This document shows, piece by piece, positions 44,311-52,170 of a DNA stretch of 64,000 bases. The stretch is from positions 1-64,000 of the forward strand of contig CAYJMF010000005.1 in the NCBI GenBank assembly GCA_964370855.1, written 5' to 3'. The notes under the pieces are model-generated. The model made no database searches. It saw only the letters and a program-made list of their open reading frames with translations, and had not been told where the DNA came from. Numbering within the stretch: position 1 is the stretch's first letter; each line of letters begins with the position of its first letter. This DNA comes from JAKLKS01 sp964370855. Its GTDB lineage: Bacteria > Planctomycetota > JAJSAM01 > JAKLKS01. The position numbers and the translations under genes are program-made.

Positions 44311-45426
44311 TCACTCGGGGGCCCCATACCCAGACTTGTCCTGGGGACGGTTCTCGCGTGACGCCCTCAGGAGGTCCTCCGTCGCGATCAGGCGTCGGTC
44401 GGCCAGCGCGGCACGTGCCGCTTCGTTCACACAGTGCTCAATCTCGGCGAAGGAGCAATTCTCCGTCGCGGCCGCGACCCCAAGCCAGTCGATCGGGGCC
44501 TGAGGGCGCTCCTTCATGTGCACTCGCAGGGCCTCGGCCCTCGCCTCCATGTCCGGAGGACCGACGTAGATCTTCTTGTCCATCCGTCCGGGTCTGAGGA
44601 TCGCCTTGTCGATCTTCTCGAGGACGTTCGTCGCTCCCACGACGAGGACGCGCTTCTTGGACGCCTCGCTCAACTGCACGAGGAACTCGTTCACCTCCTG
44701 CGCATAGGAGTGATAGAGCTGCCCTGAGGCACGGTCGGGGACAAGCGCGTCAATCTCGTCGAGGAAGAGCATGGTCGGTGCCTGCTTCGCTGCCGCCGTG
44801 AACAACTCTCCGACCTTCTGCTGCGTCCCGTGAATGTAGATGCTCGCGAGCTCCGACGGCTTGATCTCCATGAAGTTGTACTTGACCCGCTTCGCGAGGG
44901 CCCGGGCGATGAAGGTCTTTCCGCATCCAGGAGGTCCGTAGAGGAGGATGCCATTCGGCATGTCCACCTTGTACTGCGCGTAGAGCTCGGGCTCCTGGAG
45001 AGGGAGCAGGACATCGCGCTCCAGCATCGCCTTCAGCTCGCGCATGCCGGCGACTCCCTCCCACTGGTCGTCGGCCTGGAGGCGCCCGGGCTCCCTTCTC
45101 TCGATGGCGAAACGCAGCTGCCGCTTCAATCGCTCCTTGAGTACTTGCGCATGCACGTTGTCGGGATGGAGCTCGCACTCCAGGCATAGCCACGCGAGCG
45201 CCTCCGCGTACCGGCCTCGCTCCCTCAGGAGGTCGATCCGGACGAGCCAGGCCAACCGCCGGACATGGGCAATCTCCGGGCGATCCTGGAACAGCGGCAG
45301 CGTGTCCTGGATCACCGCATCCAGCAGCTTGGTGGCATCCGCGAACCGGCGTCGCGCCAGTAGGTGATCCAGGCGCTTCCGCCACGGTTCCTGTTGCGTC
45401 TCGGCCATCGGGTTACTGACAGGCAT
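44311..45426 (-). CDS. TPR-like plus AAA+ ATPase
   Basis: A protein of about 371 residues. The first 130 residues form TPR-like helices (LLARRRFADATKLLDAV, LRERGRYAEALAWLCLE). The rest is a classic AAA+ domain: Walker A GPPGCGKT, LFLDEIDAL, sensor VVGATN and RPGRMDKK. It resembles Cdc48/FtsH-type ATPases without a protease. It lies 145 bp before the helix-turn-helix gene in the same direction and may belong to the same system. The start is uncertain: ATG 45426 and ATG 45408 are possible, whereas a start at 45453 would lie inside a palindrome. Confidence 0.8.
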   Translation of the reverse strand: MPVSNPMAETQQEPWRKRLDHLLARRRFADATKLLDAVIQDTLPLFQDRPEIAHVRRLAWLVRIDLLRERGRYAEALAWLCLECELHPDNVHAQVLKERLKRQLRFAIERREPGRLQADDQWEGVAGMRELKAMLERDVLLPLQEPELYAQYKVDMPNGILLYGPPGCGKTFIARALAKRVKYNFMEIKPSELASIYIHGTQQKVGELFTAAAKQAPTMLFLDEIDALVPDRASGQLYHSYAQEVNEFLVQLSEASKKRVLVVGATNVLEKIDKAILRPGRMDKKIYVGPPDMEARAEALRVHMKERPQAPIDWLGVAAATENCSFAEIEHCVNEAARAALADRRLIATEDLLRASRENRPQDKSGYGAPE

Positions 45427-45436
45427 GAGCCCCAGT

Positions 45437-45508
45437 ATGCGGGAGGCCCGCATGCATCTCGGAATCTGAATCGGAGTCGGAGCCTGTGACTTCAGCTGGC
45501 GCCTGAAG
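45437..45508. promoter_or_regulatory. two perfect inverted repeats upstream of the AAA+ gene
   Basis: ATGCGGGAGGCCCGCAT (45437-45453) is a 7-3-7 palindrome. CTTCAG (45490-45495) pairs with CTGAAG (45503-45508) across 7 bp. Both lie just upstream of the likely AAA+ start and could be operators or leader hairpins. The first argues for a start codon downstream of 45437. Confidence 0.4.
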
Positions 45509-45531
45509 CCATCGGGTGGCAGGGGTGGGAC

Positions 45532-45600
45532 TCAACGCTCGATTGCATGACGCGTCGCGTCTCCAGGGTCATGCCGTGGGTAGCGGTTCGTGACGGTCCC
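45532..45600 (-). pseudogene. relic of a tyrosine integrase 3' end
   Basis: Read leftward this encodes GTVTNRYPRHDPGDATRHAI then ER and a stop. The intact integrase at 46472 ends its catalytic region with TVTNRYARHVPKDATREAIAR, including the active-site Tyr. DNA similarity is also plain over about 57 bp. Upstream of the Tyr block the relic decays quickly. It marks the end of an older, inactivated integrative element next to the defence operon. Confidence 0.7.
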
Positions 45601-45694
45601 CTCCCCAGCCCCGCACTCACAATGCGGGCACGTGTGGAGTGCCTACGCCCTCCCGGGAGGGCGGCTCCCAGGAGCCGATTCTGGGCTGATCCGT

Positions 45695-45724
45695 TTCGCC
45701 TTCATGCAAGGTATTCGATACGAT
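45695..45724 (+). promoter_or_regulatory. possible promoter with operator-like GTATTCGATAC
   Basis: TTCGCC, 18 bp, then TACGAT ends 8 bp before the ATG at 45733, so the transcript would have almost no leader. GTAT-TCG-ATAC symmetry overlaps the -10 region, as expected for an autorepressed antitoxin. Confidence 0.35.
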
Positions 45725-45732
45725 TGCTGCGC

Positions 45733-46365
45733 ATGAAGTCCGCCGCCGACACCGTCCGCCGCAAGGTCGAGGCCTCCCCGGCCGGGACCTTTTTCCGCAC
45801 CTCCGACTTCCCCGGCTCCCGGTCCGCGGTCGAGACCCACCTCTCCCGCCTCGTCTCCACGGACCCGAGCCTCCTCCGCGTCCGCCGGGGCCTCTACTGG
45901 AAGGGGGGCCGGTCGAAGTACGGCTCCGGCAAGCCCGACGTGGACGCCATCGTTCGGGCCGTCGCCTCGGACCAGAGCGTCGGCCCCGCCGGCTGGACGG
46001 CGGGGCACGCGCTCGGGCTCTCGACGCAGGTCCCCGCCACCCCCGCCTACGCCGTGGTCGGCGCCCCCCCCACCGGCATTCCGGGCGTGAAGTTCCACTC
46101 CCGCAGGAACCTCAAGCGCATCGGGCTCAACTACCACGAGGTCGCCCTCCTCGAGGTGCTCCGGGACTGGCCGGACTCCGTGGAGGCGAACTGGGTCACC
46201 CTCGTCCTCCGGGTGGCCCGGCTCCGCAACGAGGGACTCCTGCGTCCCGAGCAGATGCGGTCGGCCGTCGCGGGGGAGCATGCTCCCGCGCTCCGGGAAC
46301 GGTTCGATCAGCTGATGGTCGAGCTCTCCGGTTTCAGGAACAGGTCGGCCGCGGGCCGGGCCTGA
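45733..46365 (+). CDS. orphan AbiEi-like/DUF6088-type antitoxin
   Basis: The 210-residue protein has the winged-helix start of type IV antitoxins (GTFFRTSDFPGSRSAVETHLSRL...LLRVRRGLYWKG), then GPAGWTAGHALGLSTQVPATPAYAVVG and a helical end. It resembles the AbiEi-like DUF6088 group. No nucleotidyltransferase toxin gene follows: the next gene is the convergent integrase. It therefore looks like a solo antitoxin, either an orphan left by deletion or an anti-toxin protecting against other AbiE systems. Codon use is GC-rich like the chromosome rather than like the defence operon. Confidence 0.7.
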   Translation: MKSAADTVRRKVEASPAGTFFRTSDFPGSRSAVETHLSRLVSTDPSLLRVRRGLYWKGGRSKYGSGKPDVDAIVRAVASDQSVGPAGWTAGHALGLSTQVPATPAYAVVGAPPTGIPGVKFHSRRNLKRIGLNYHEVALLEVLRDWPDSVEANWVTLVLRVARLRNEGLLRPEQMRSAVAGEHAPALRERFDQLMVELSGFRNRSAAGRA

Positions 46366-46417
46366 CCCGGGTAGAAGCTCCGGAACGCGCCGTACGACCT
46401 CCTCGCCCTCGTCAGGC

Positions 46418-46458
46418 AGTCCGCCGATGGTGCTGGAGGCGAACCCGGGTAGCGGACT
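46418..46458. repeat. 7-bp inverted repeat between convergent genes
   Basis: AGTCCGC (46418-46424) and GCGGACT (46452-46458) are 27 bp apart, between the antitoxin and the integrase 3' ends. It could be a bidirectional terminator or part of the element's recombination site. There is no T run. Confidence 0.3.
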
Positions 46459-46471
46459 CCTGTGGCAGGAC

Positions 46472-47722
46472 CTACGCCGAGGCCTGCGCCGTCGCCGGGA
46501 CCGCGGACGCCGGGGCCGGTACGGGGATCGTGGGCACCGCCGCGCTCACGGACTGCGCCAGCCGCGCGATCGCCTCCCGCGTCGCGTCCTTCGGGACGTG
46601 CCGCGCGTAGCGGTTCGTGACGGTCAGCGACGAGTGCCCCGCGAGGAGGGCCACGGTCGAGAGAGGAACGCCGAGCTGCGCGAGGCGGGAGCAGAAGGCG
46701 TGGCGGAGGTCGTGGAAGCGGAGGTCGTTGAACCCCGCCTTCTTCGCCGCCTTCCGGAAGCCGAGGCTCACGGAGAGCGGACCCCAGTTCTGGTGGCGCC
46801 CGGCGAGGTCGGCGAAGACCGGGTCCTCCGCCAGCAGGGGGACCGGACCCCGGGCCGCGCGGAGGTCGCCGAGGATCGCCCGCGCCCGGTCGGTGAGGGG
46901 GATCTCCCGCGGGCGCTTGCTCTTGGAGTGCCGCACCACGAGGACCGCCCGGTTGAGGTCGATGTCCCTCCATTGCAATGCGAGCAATTCTCCCCTGCGC
47001 AGTCCGGAGTCGACCGCGAGCAGGATGAGCGGCCGGAGCCAGGGCTTCGCGGCGGCGACGATCCGGGCCAGATCGGCCTCGTCGAGGTAGGGCACCGCGC
47101 GAGTCTCCTCGCGGACCCGGCGCACGCGGGAGACCGGGTTCTCACGGGCGAAGCCCCGGTCCACGGCCTCCTTGAAGACGCGGTTCAGCAGCGCGATGTA
47201 GCGGTTCCCGGTCTGCGGCTTGTTCCCCTTCCTGTGGCCGTTCCGGGGGGTCGTCTGGAGCGCTGAGAGGAAGTCCTCGATGTCGGCGGGCCCGACGTCG
47301 CAGAGGGCCTGGTCCCCGAAGTGCCGCTCGAGGACTCCGTAGCGCCCCATCTCGCAGGCCACGCTCTTCGGGACGAGCCGGGCCTCCAGGAGCCGCTTCA
47401 CCGTCGACTTGAACTCCTCGAAGGTCATGGGCGCGATGGCCCGCACCCCGAGGTGCTTCTCCTGGAGGAGCGCCACCTGGGCCGTGGCCAGCGCGTCGAC
47501 CGCCATCTTCCGGTCCGGCCCGATGGACTTCTGGACCCAGTGCCCGTTGTGGCGGTACCGGATGGCCCAAGTTCCGGACGCGCTCCCCGGGCGGCTCGGC
47601 CGCCAGAAGATCCGCCCGAACCTCCGCTTCGCCATCGGCTTCCTCGCCTCCGTCGGTCCCGGCATCCCCGGCGCCTTCGGGCCCGGGTCGGGACACATGG
47701 AGGCTCGTTCCGGGGAGGACAT
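46472..47722 (-). CDS. int: tyrosine-type site-specific integrase
   Basis: The 416-residue protein has an Arm/SAM-like N-terminal region and a complete tyrosine-recombinase catalytic domain: GLRRGELLALQW (Arg), HDLRHAFCSRL (His-x-x-Arg), LAGHSSLTVTNRYARH (His and nucleophile Tyr). It integrates or excises the mobile element. The start at 47722 overlaps the stop of the excisionase gene (TGATG), indicating coupling. The C-terminus is Ala/Pro-rich. The element's attachment site could not be identified with confidence. Confidence 0.92.
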   Translation of the reverse strand: MSSPERASMCPDPGPKAPGMPGPTEARKPMAKRRFGRIFWRPSRPGSASGTWAIRYRHNGHWVQKSIGPDRKMAVDALATAQVALLQEKHLGVRAIAPMTFEEFKSTVKRLLEARLVPKSVACEMGRYGVLERHFGDQALCDVGPADIEDFLSALQTTPRNGHRKGNKPQTGNRYIALLNRVFKEAVDRGFARENPVSRVRRVREETRAVPYLDEADLARIVAAAKPWLRPLILLAVDSGLRRGELLALQWRDIDLNRAVLVVRHSKSKRPREIPLTDRARAILGDLRAARGPVPLLAEDPVFADLAGRHQNWGPLSVSLGFRKAAKKAGFNDLRFHDLRHAFCSRLAQLGVPLSTVALLAGHSSLTVTNRYARHVPKDATREAIARLAQSVSAAVPTIPVPAPASAVPATAQASA

Positions 47723-48015
47723 CAAGGCTTCCTTCCCCGGGGGAGGGCCGGGAGACCCCGGTAGACGCGGACCCCCGTGTCCCGCGCCAGGCGCCGGTCG
47801 GCAACCATTCCCGCGACGGCGTTGTCGAGGTCCTCGGGCCGGAGGTACCACTTCCTGCCGAGCTTGAAGGCCGGCAGCTCCCCCCGCTCCATGAGGAGCC
47901 GGGCGCCCCGGGAGGTGATGCCGAGGACCCGTCCCAGGTCCTCGCTCGTGAGAAAGCGCGGGACCGGGGCGGGGGCCGGGGGCGGGGCGTCGGCCGGGAG
48001 TCCGGGGTCGGTCAT
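47722..48015 (-). CDS. excisionase-like helix-turn-helix protein
   Basis: The 97-residue protein has a Pro/Ala-rich N-terminal stretch, then a MerR/Xis-type helix-turn-helix (FLTSEDLGRVLGITSRGARLLMERGELPAFKLGRKWYLRPEDLDN, residues about 32-76). Such small proteins direct the adjacent integrase. It is coupled to the integrase by a 1-nt stop/start overlap. The ATG at 48015 is the first in frame before the conserved part. Confidence 0.75.
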   Translation of the reverse strand: MTDPGLPADAPPPAPAPVPRFLTSEDLGRVLGITSRGARLLMERGELPAFKLGRKWYLRPEDLDNAVAGMVADRRLARDTGVRVYRGLPALPRGRKP

Positions 48016-48094
48016 CGCCCGGGTCCTCCCATTACGGGGACGGCCGGCGGCACCGTCCCGCGGCCCGAGGTCTCGTAGGTGCACCCGTCGGGGG

Positions 48095-48430
48095 TCAGGG
48101 GGCGAGCAACGCCGCCAGCCGGGCCTCCTCGGCCCGGAGCGCCCGCTCGGCCTCCCGGAGGAGGTCCAGCGTCGTCCGGCCTCCGTAGTCCCGGACCTCG
48201 CCGGCGAGGCCCCCCAGGGAGCGGGCGGTCTCCCGGACCTTCGCCACCCTCTCCGTGGCCAGCCGGACCATCCGCTCCTGCCGGCGGAGCTCCCGGCGCA
48301 TCACCCGCCGCTCCTTCCGGACGCCGAGTTCCGCGAGCTTCCGGCAGGCAGGCGAGCAGTACAACGGCGGCCGCGTCCGCCGCGGGGGCAGCGGGGCCGC
48401 ACAGCGACGGCAGAGTCCGGGCGTCCTCAT
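48095..48430 (-). CDS. small zinc-finger plus coiled-coil protein
   Basis: The 111-residue protein has an N-terminal zinc-ribbon (CRRCAAPLPPRRTRPPLYCSPACRK) and then a long charged helix with Arg/Glu heptads (ERRVMRRELRRQERMVRL). It is probably a DNA-binding or structural accessory of the mobile element. The ATG at 48430 follows GGAGG at normal spacing. No exact family is named. Confidence 0.6.
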   Translation of the reverse strand: MRTPGLCRRCAAPLPPRRTRPPLYCSPACRKLAELGVRKERRVMRRELRRQERMVRLATERVAKVRETARSLGGLAGEVRDYGGRTTLDLLREAERALRAEEARLAALLAP

Positions 48431-48742
48431 GGAAGATCCTCCCATCGATTCCGAGGTCAAATCCGCGCGCGCTATATCGCCGCCGCATGCACGAGATTGC
48501 GCGCCCGGTACCTGAGCCGAGCCTCCCCACAAACGCACCCCCCCCTCCCCCCTCGGGTGCCACTCTGGCACCAGGGGGATGAGCCGAGGGGGAGGCCGGT
48601 CCGGGGGTCCCGGGGGTCCCCGTCGTGGGCGCCCGGGTGGCGGAACGGGCGCCGAGGGCCGGACGGGTGGCCCGGCGGAACGGGGTGGCGAGGGCGGCGA
48701 CCACGGGCCTCGTGGGGGCGTTCCTCGGGACGGTCCTGGCGG
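48431..48742. other. spacer with a hairpin and a possible small coupled gene
   Basis: GGTGCCA-CTC-TGGCACC (48556-48572) is a perfect 7-bp hairpin. On the minus strand an ATG at 48746 overlaps the stop of the gene ending at 48743 (ATGA) and has GGAGG upstream, so a short basic protein starting MTARTVPRNAPTRP may be made. Its frame stays open by composition through the next gene, so its true length is unclear. Confidence 0.3.
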
Positions 48743-49360
48743 TCATCGGGCCTCCTTCTCGTCGTTGGAGTCGCCGATCACCGCGGTCGGGGCGGCCAGA
48801 GCGGGGGCTCCCCCCTGGATCCCGACCACCGCCCAGCCCCTCGGGCCCCGACGTCCCCGGGGGCAGTCGGCGACGTGGGGGTTCCCCCAACCCCCTCCGC
48901 AGGGGACCGGGCAGGGCGGAAGCGGCGGAGCGAAGTCGTCCCAGCCCCTCGGCAACGGCTCGTCGTCGGGGGGACCCCCGAGGTGGACTCGGCACCGGGG
49001 GCAGCGGGAGAACTCCGTCCACAGCCGGCAGGGGATGCACTCCCGGACCGGGGGGCGGGCAGGGTCAGGAGAGGGGGGGATTTCGTCAGTTTTGTCAGTG
49101 CGATCCCCCACCCCCGCCTCACGCGCGCGCGGAGCATGTAGATCAACTACCTCCTCCTCCTCCCCTCGGACATGGACCTTGGCCTGGCCCCCCGGCTGAC
49201 AACTGACAGAACTGACAGAATTCGCCGGCGTCGAGTCGGCGACCATGACCGGGGCCGGGGCCTGGCCCTGAGGAGCCTCGCCCGCCATCCCCTCCTCCGC
49301 GCCGGCGGGCTTCTGCGCCTGCGGCGTCCAGGAGGTCCACCGGGAGCGGAACTCGCTCAT
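48743..49360 (-). CDS. element protein with a double CxxC zinc site
   Basis: The 205-residue protein is low-complexity at both ends. Its centre has CIPCRLWTEFSRCPRCRVHLGG, a likely zinc ribbon, and a second CPVPCGGG/CPRGRRG region. The ATG overlaps the stop of the primase gene by 4 bp, so it is co-translated with the replication protein and may be an accessory. The function is unknown. Confidence 0.5.
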   Translation of the reverse strand: MSEFRSRWTSWTPQAQKPAGAEEGMAGEAPQGQAPAPVMVADSTPANSVSSVSCQPGGQAKVHVRGEEEEVVDLHAPRAREAGVGDRTDKTDEIPPSPDPARPPVRECIPCRLWTEFSRCPRCRVHLGGPPDDEPLPRGWDDFAPPLPPCPVPCGGGWGNPHVADCPRGRRGPRGWAVVGIQGGAPALAAPTAVIGDSNDEKEAR

Positions 49361-51888
49361 GCGCCACCCCGGAGGTCGGGGTGCAGGAGGACCCTCTTCG
49401 AGGGGCGCCCGGCGCCGGCCCCCCGACGGTCATCGACGAGGCGAACCCAGCCGTGTTCTTCGAGCAGGCGTAGCGCCTGGACGACGGCGCCCTGGGTCGA
49501 GAGCCCGCTCCACCCCCGCCGCTGGATGTCCCGGACGGGGGTCCTCGAGTCGACCTGCCCCTCGCGGAGGCGCCGGAGGAGGTCGTGGGCGGCGTGGGCC
49601 TCGCGGTGGACCTCCATCGCGTAGACCCGGCGGGCGTGGATCTCGAGGTAGTCGACGAAGGCGCCGGCCCGCTGGACCGCGCGGAGGGGGACCGGCCCCG
49701 GGTCCTCCCCCGCCGCAGCTGTCTCGGCGAGGTGGAGGAGGAGGGCGAGTGCGGCGATGAGGCTCCGGTACTTCGCCAGGTGCGCCGCGAATGCCGGAGT
49801 CGCGTCGAGGTCCTGGGACCGGAGCCGGACCTCGAGCTCGGCCCGCCATGCGTCGAACATCTCCTGCGCATCGGGGGCGAACCGGAGGATCGGGATCCCC
49901 GTGTCCTCGTCCTTCTCGACGGCGGGGATGACGCCCGCGAGCCGCTCGAACACCTTGAAGGCGGCCTCCCGGGCGACGGTGTCGGGGTGGCGGTCCACGT
50001 TGACGAACGCCCCGAGGTTGCCCGGCCAGACGAGGAGCTGGAGGCGCTGAAGGAGCCCGTCCGCCCCGGCCCCGGTGCCGGTCGCCTCCTCGATGAAGGA
50101 GCGGAGCTTCCCGGGCTGGATGGAGCCGAAGACCGAGAGGCAGAGGGCGGGGACGTGGATGGTCCCCCGCCCGATGCGGTCCACGACGAAGGAGCCGGTC
50201 CCGTTCCAGGACTCGAGGTAGAACTCGCGGTCCCCCTCGCAGCCCGACCGGGTCATGGCCATGAAGAGCGCCGCCAGTTCGTCGCGGACAAGGCATAGGC
50301 CGCGGGGGTTGTCGGCGAGAAGGGCCGCGAGCTTCGCCGTCGTGGCGTCCGCGATGGTGTAGCGCCGCTCCGGGCGGCAGAGCTCGGAGAGCTTCTCGTC
50401 GATGGCGGTGAGCTCCTCCTCGACGCCGGAGATGTCCTTCCCCTGGCGGGTCAGCTGCTTCACCCGGTCCTTCAGGCCGGCGCGGCGGGCATCGAGGACA
50501 TCGATGGCCTGCCTGTTGGCCTCCATCCGCTCCTGGTACTCCTTGGCCGCGTTGGCGGCGAGGCGCCGGGCGAGGCGGGTCCCCTCCGAGGCGGCGGCCG
50601 ACTTCATCCGCCCGGGGCCGGAGACGATGGCCCCCCAGAGGTTCGGGACCACGGTCCAGTCGTCCATGCGCTTCGGCCGGATGCCGCAACCCCGGCCGAC
50701 GATGGCGCCAAGGGACACGAGCCCCGGCATGGCCACGAACTCGAGCGGGACGGAGATCCGCTCGGCGGCGTCCTCGAGCCAGGGCCGAAGCGCCGACGGG
50801 AGGAGGTCCCCGGGAAGCGGCGGCGGCTCCACCTCGAGGGCGGGAAGGGGGCGCGGCGCCGGCCAGGGCTCCATGTCCTCCTTCGCGCACTGGAGGGCGA
50901 CTTTCCAGCCGGGAGTGGGCCAGGGATTGTCCGGGTCGCCGTCCCCATCCCGGTGCTGGCCCGGCTCGAAGAACTCCGTTCTCCCGTCGAGAGCCTTGGC
51001 GAAGGTCCTCTCTCGGTAGTCCGGCCGCTCCCACTTCTCCCGGTAGAGCCCGGACCTCCGGAAGAGCCGGTCCATCTGGTCCCGGTTGCCCCCGCACCAG
51101 AAGGCGAGGTGGCTGCAGAGGGCGAGGTCCGCGGCCGAGTCGTCGCCGGCGTAGTCGGCGGTGTCGCCGTTCCAGAGGCGCTGGAAGGCGCCGCCGTTCC
51201 GGGCGGCCTGAGCGCGGCGGAGGACCTCGTCGTCGGCGAGCAGGGCGAGATGGGATGCCGGGGGCGCCGGCCTGCCCGGGGGCGAGCCCGTCTTGGTCGC
51301 CTTCTTGTCCAGGGAGGCGTAGAGCCGGTCGACATCCTCCTGGCGCTCCACCAGACCCGCCGGGTACTCGGGGAGCCGGCGGCCGGTCACCGTGAAGTAG
51401 CGGGAGCGGTCGTAGATCTCGACGCCGGCCTCGGGGTGGGCGCCCTTGGTCTTGACCAGGCGCTTGCGGCCGCCGCCGGAGAGGACGCCCCGGACGAGGG
51501 CATGGATGCCGGTCCCGGAGGGGCTCAGCTCCGAGTAGCTGTGGAGGGAGTCGAGGATCGACCGGGCCCACGGGGCGATGGCGCCGGAGTCGGCGTCACG
51601 GCAGTGGTCGAGGTCGACCCCGACGACGCCCTCGCCGTTGAACACGAACCCCACGCCGGTGAACTTCCCGCCCGAATGCGCCGCCAGGGCCTCCTCCAGC
51701 GTGCCCCAGGTAGCGGAGTCCGTGGACTTCGCGTGGCTCCCCGAGGTCGCGTACGGGACCTTGGTCGGCTTCTTCCCCTTCTCGCGCTCCTCGAGCTTCC
51801 AGAGGACCCACTGGCGGAGGGCCCGGAGTTCGGCGGGGAAGTGGACGCGGACCTGGGCGGGGTCGAGGGGGAGGTCGGATGCCCTCAC
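49357..51888 (-). CDS. primase-polymerase / DUF3987 replication protein
   Basis: The 843-residue protein has an N-terminal primase-polymerase-like region (KEREKGKKPTKVPY, GVGFVFNGEGVVGVDLDHC with the metal Asp pair, SPSGTGIHALVRG) and a DUF3987 helicase-like part with IVSGPGRMKSAAASEG as a P-loop-like site near residue 415. A winged-helix end carries GRPSKRVLL. Such proteins start replication of phages, satellites and integrative elements. It starts at GTG 51888, overlapping the upstream helix-turn-helix gene by 4 bp. It is the core of the mobile element. Confidence 0.8.
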   Translation of the reverse strand: MRASDLPLDPAQVRVHFPAELRALRQWVLWKLEEREKGKKPTKVPYATSGSHAKSTDSATWGTLEEALAAHSGGKFTGVGFVFNGEGVVGVDLDHCRDADSGAIAPWARSILDSLHSYSELSPSGTGIHALVRGVLSGGGRKRLVKTKGAHPEAGVEIYDRSRYFTVTGRRLPEYPAGLVERQEDVDRLYASLDKKATKTGSPPGRPAPPASHLALLADDEVLRRAQAARNGGAFQRLWNGDTADYAGDDSAADLALCSHLAFWCGGNRDQMDRLFRRSGLYREKWERPDYRERTFAKALDGRTEFFEPGQHRDGDGDPDNPWPTPGWKVALQCAKEDMEPWPAPRPLPALEVEPPPLPGDLLPSALRPWLEDAAERISVPLEFVAMPGLVSLGAIVGRGCGIRPKRMDDWTVVPNLWGAIVSGPGRMKSAAASEGTRLARRLAANAAKEYQERMEANRQAIDVLDARRAGLKDRVKQLTRQGKDISGVEEELTAIDEKLSELCRPERRYTIADATTAKLAALLADNPRGLCLVRDELAALFMAMTRSGCEGDREFYLESWNGTGSFVVDRIGRGTIHVPALCLSVFGSIQPGKLRSFIEEATGTGAGADGLLQRLQLLVWPGNLGAFVNVDRHPDTVAREAAFKVFERLAGVIPAVEKDEDTGIPILRFAPDAQEMFDAWRAELEVRLRSQDLDATPAFAAHLAKYRSLIAALALLLHLAETAAAGEDPGPVPLRAVQRAGAFVDYLEIHARRVYAMEVHREAHAAHDLLRRLREGQVDSRTPVRDIQRRGWSGLSTQGAVVQALRLLEEHGWVRLVDDRRGAGAGRPSKRVLLHPDLRGGA

Positions 51889-52079
51889 GCCGGCCCCTTC
51901 CGGGGGTAGGGGGCATCAAGGGCGAGGACCACGTCCCTCGGATCGATGAGGATCCGCCCGCCGGGGGTCCGCACGGCATGGAGGCGCCGCTGGCGGATCC
52001 ACTTGCGGATCGTGGACGGCTCGCAACGAAGCCGGGTGGCGGCCTCGGAGACGGTCAGGTAGGGGGTTTCGGGCTCCAC
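51885..52079 (-). CDS. small helix-turn-helix protein
   Basis: The 64-residue protein is one excisionase/MerR-like helix-turn-helix: YLTVSEAATRLRCEPSTIRKWIRQRRLHAVRTPGGRILI. GTG 52079 is the first start in frame. It overlaps the primase gene by 4 bp, so it is probably a regulator or origin-binding partner of the replication module. Confidence 0.75.
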   Translation of the reverse strand: MEPETPYLTVSEAATRLRCEPSTIRKWIRQRRLHAVRTPGGRILIDPRDVVLALDAPYPRKGPA

Positions 52080-52170
52080 GCCCGAACGGTACGAGGTTCA
52101 GGAGCGGCGTGCGGTGCTGCGCCGGTTCCTACCGGGTTCTCCCGGTTCCCGCCGGGTTCGGGGCGTCCGG

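Noticed and set aside
46425..46455. tRNA-like end (GGGTTCGCCTCCAGCACCA on the minus strand) as an attachment site
   Set aside because: The bases flanking the TTCG loop do not form a T stem, and no acceptor pairing is present, so it is not a tRNA or tmRNA end.
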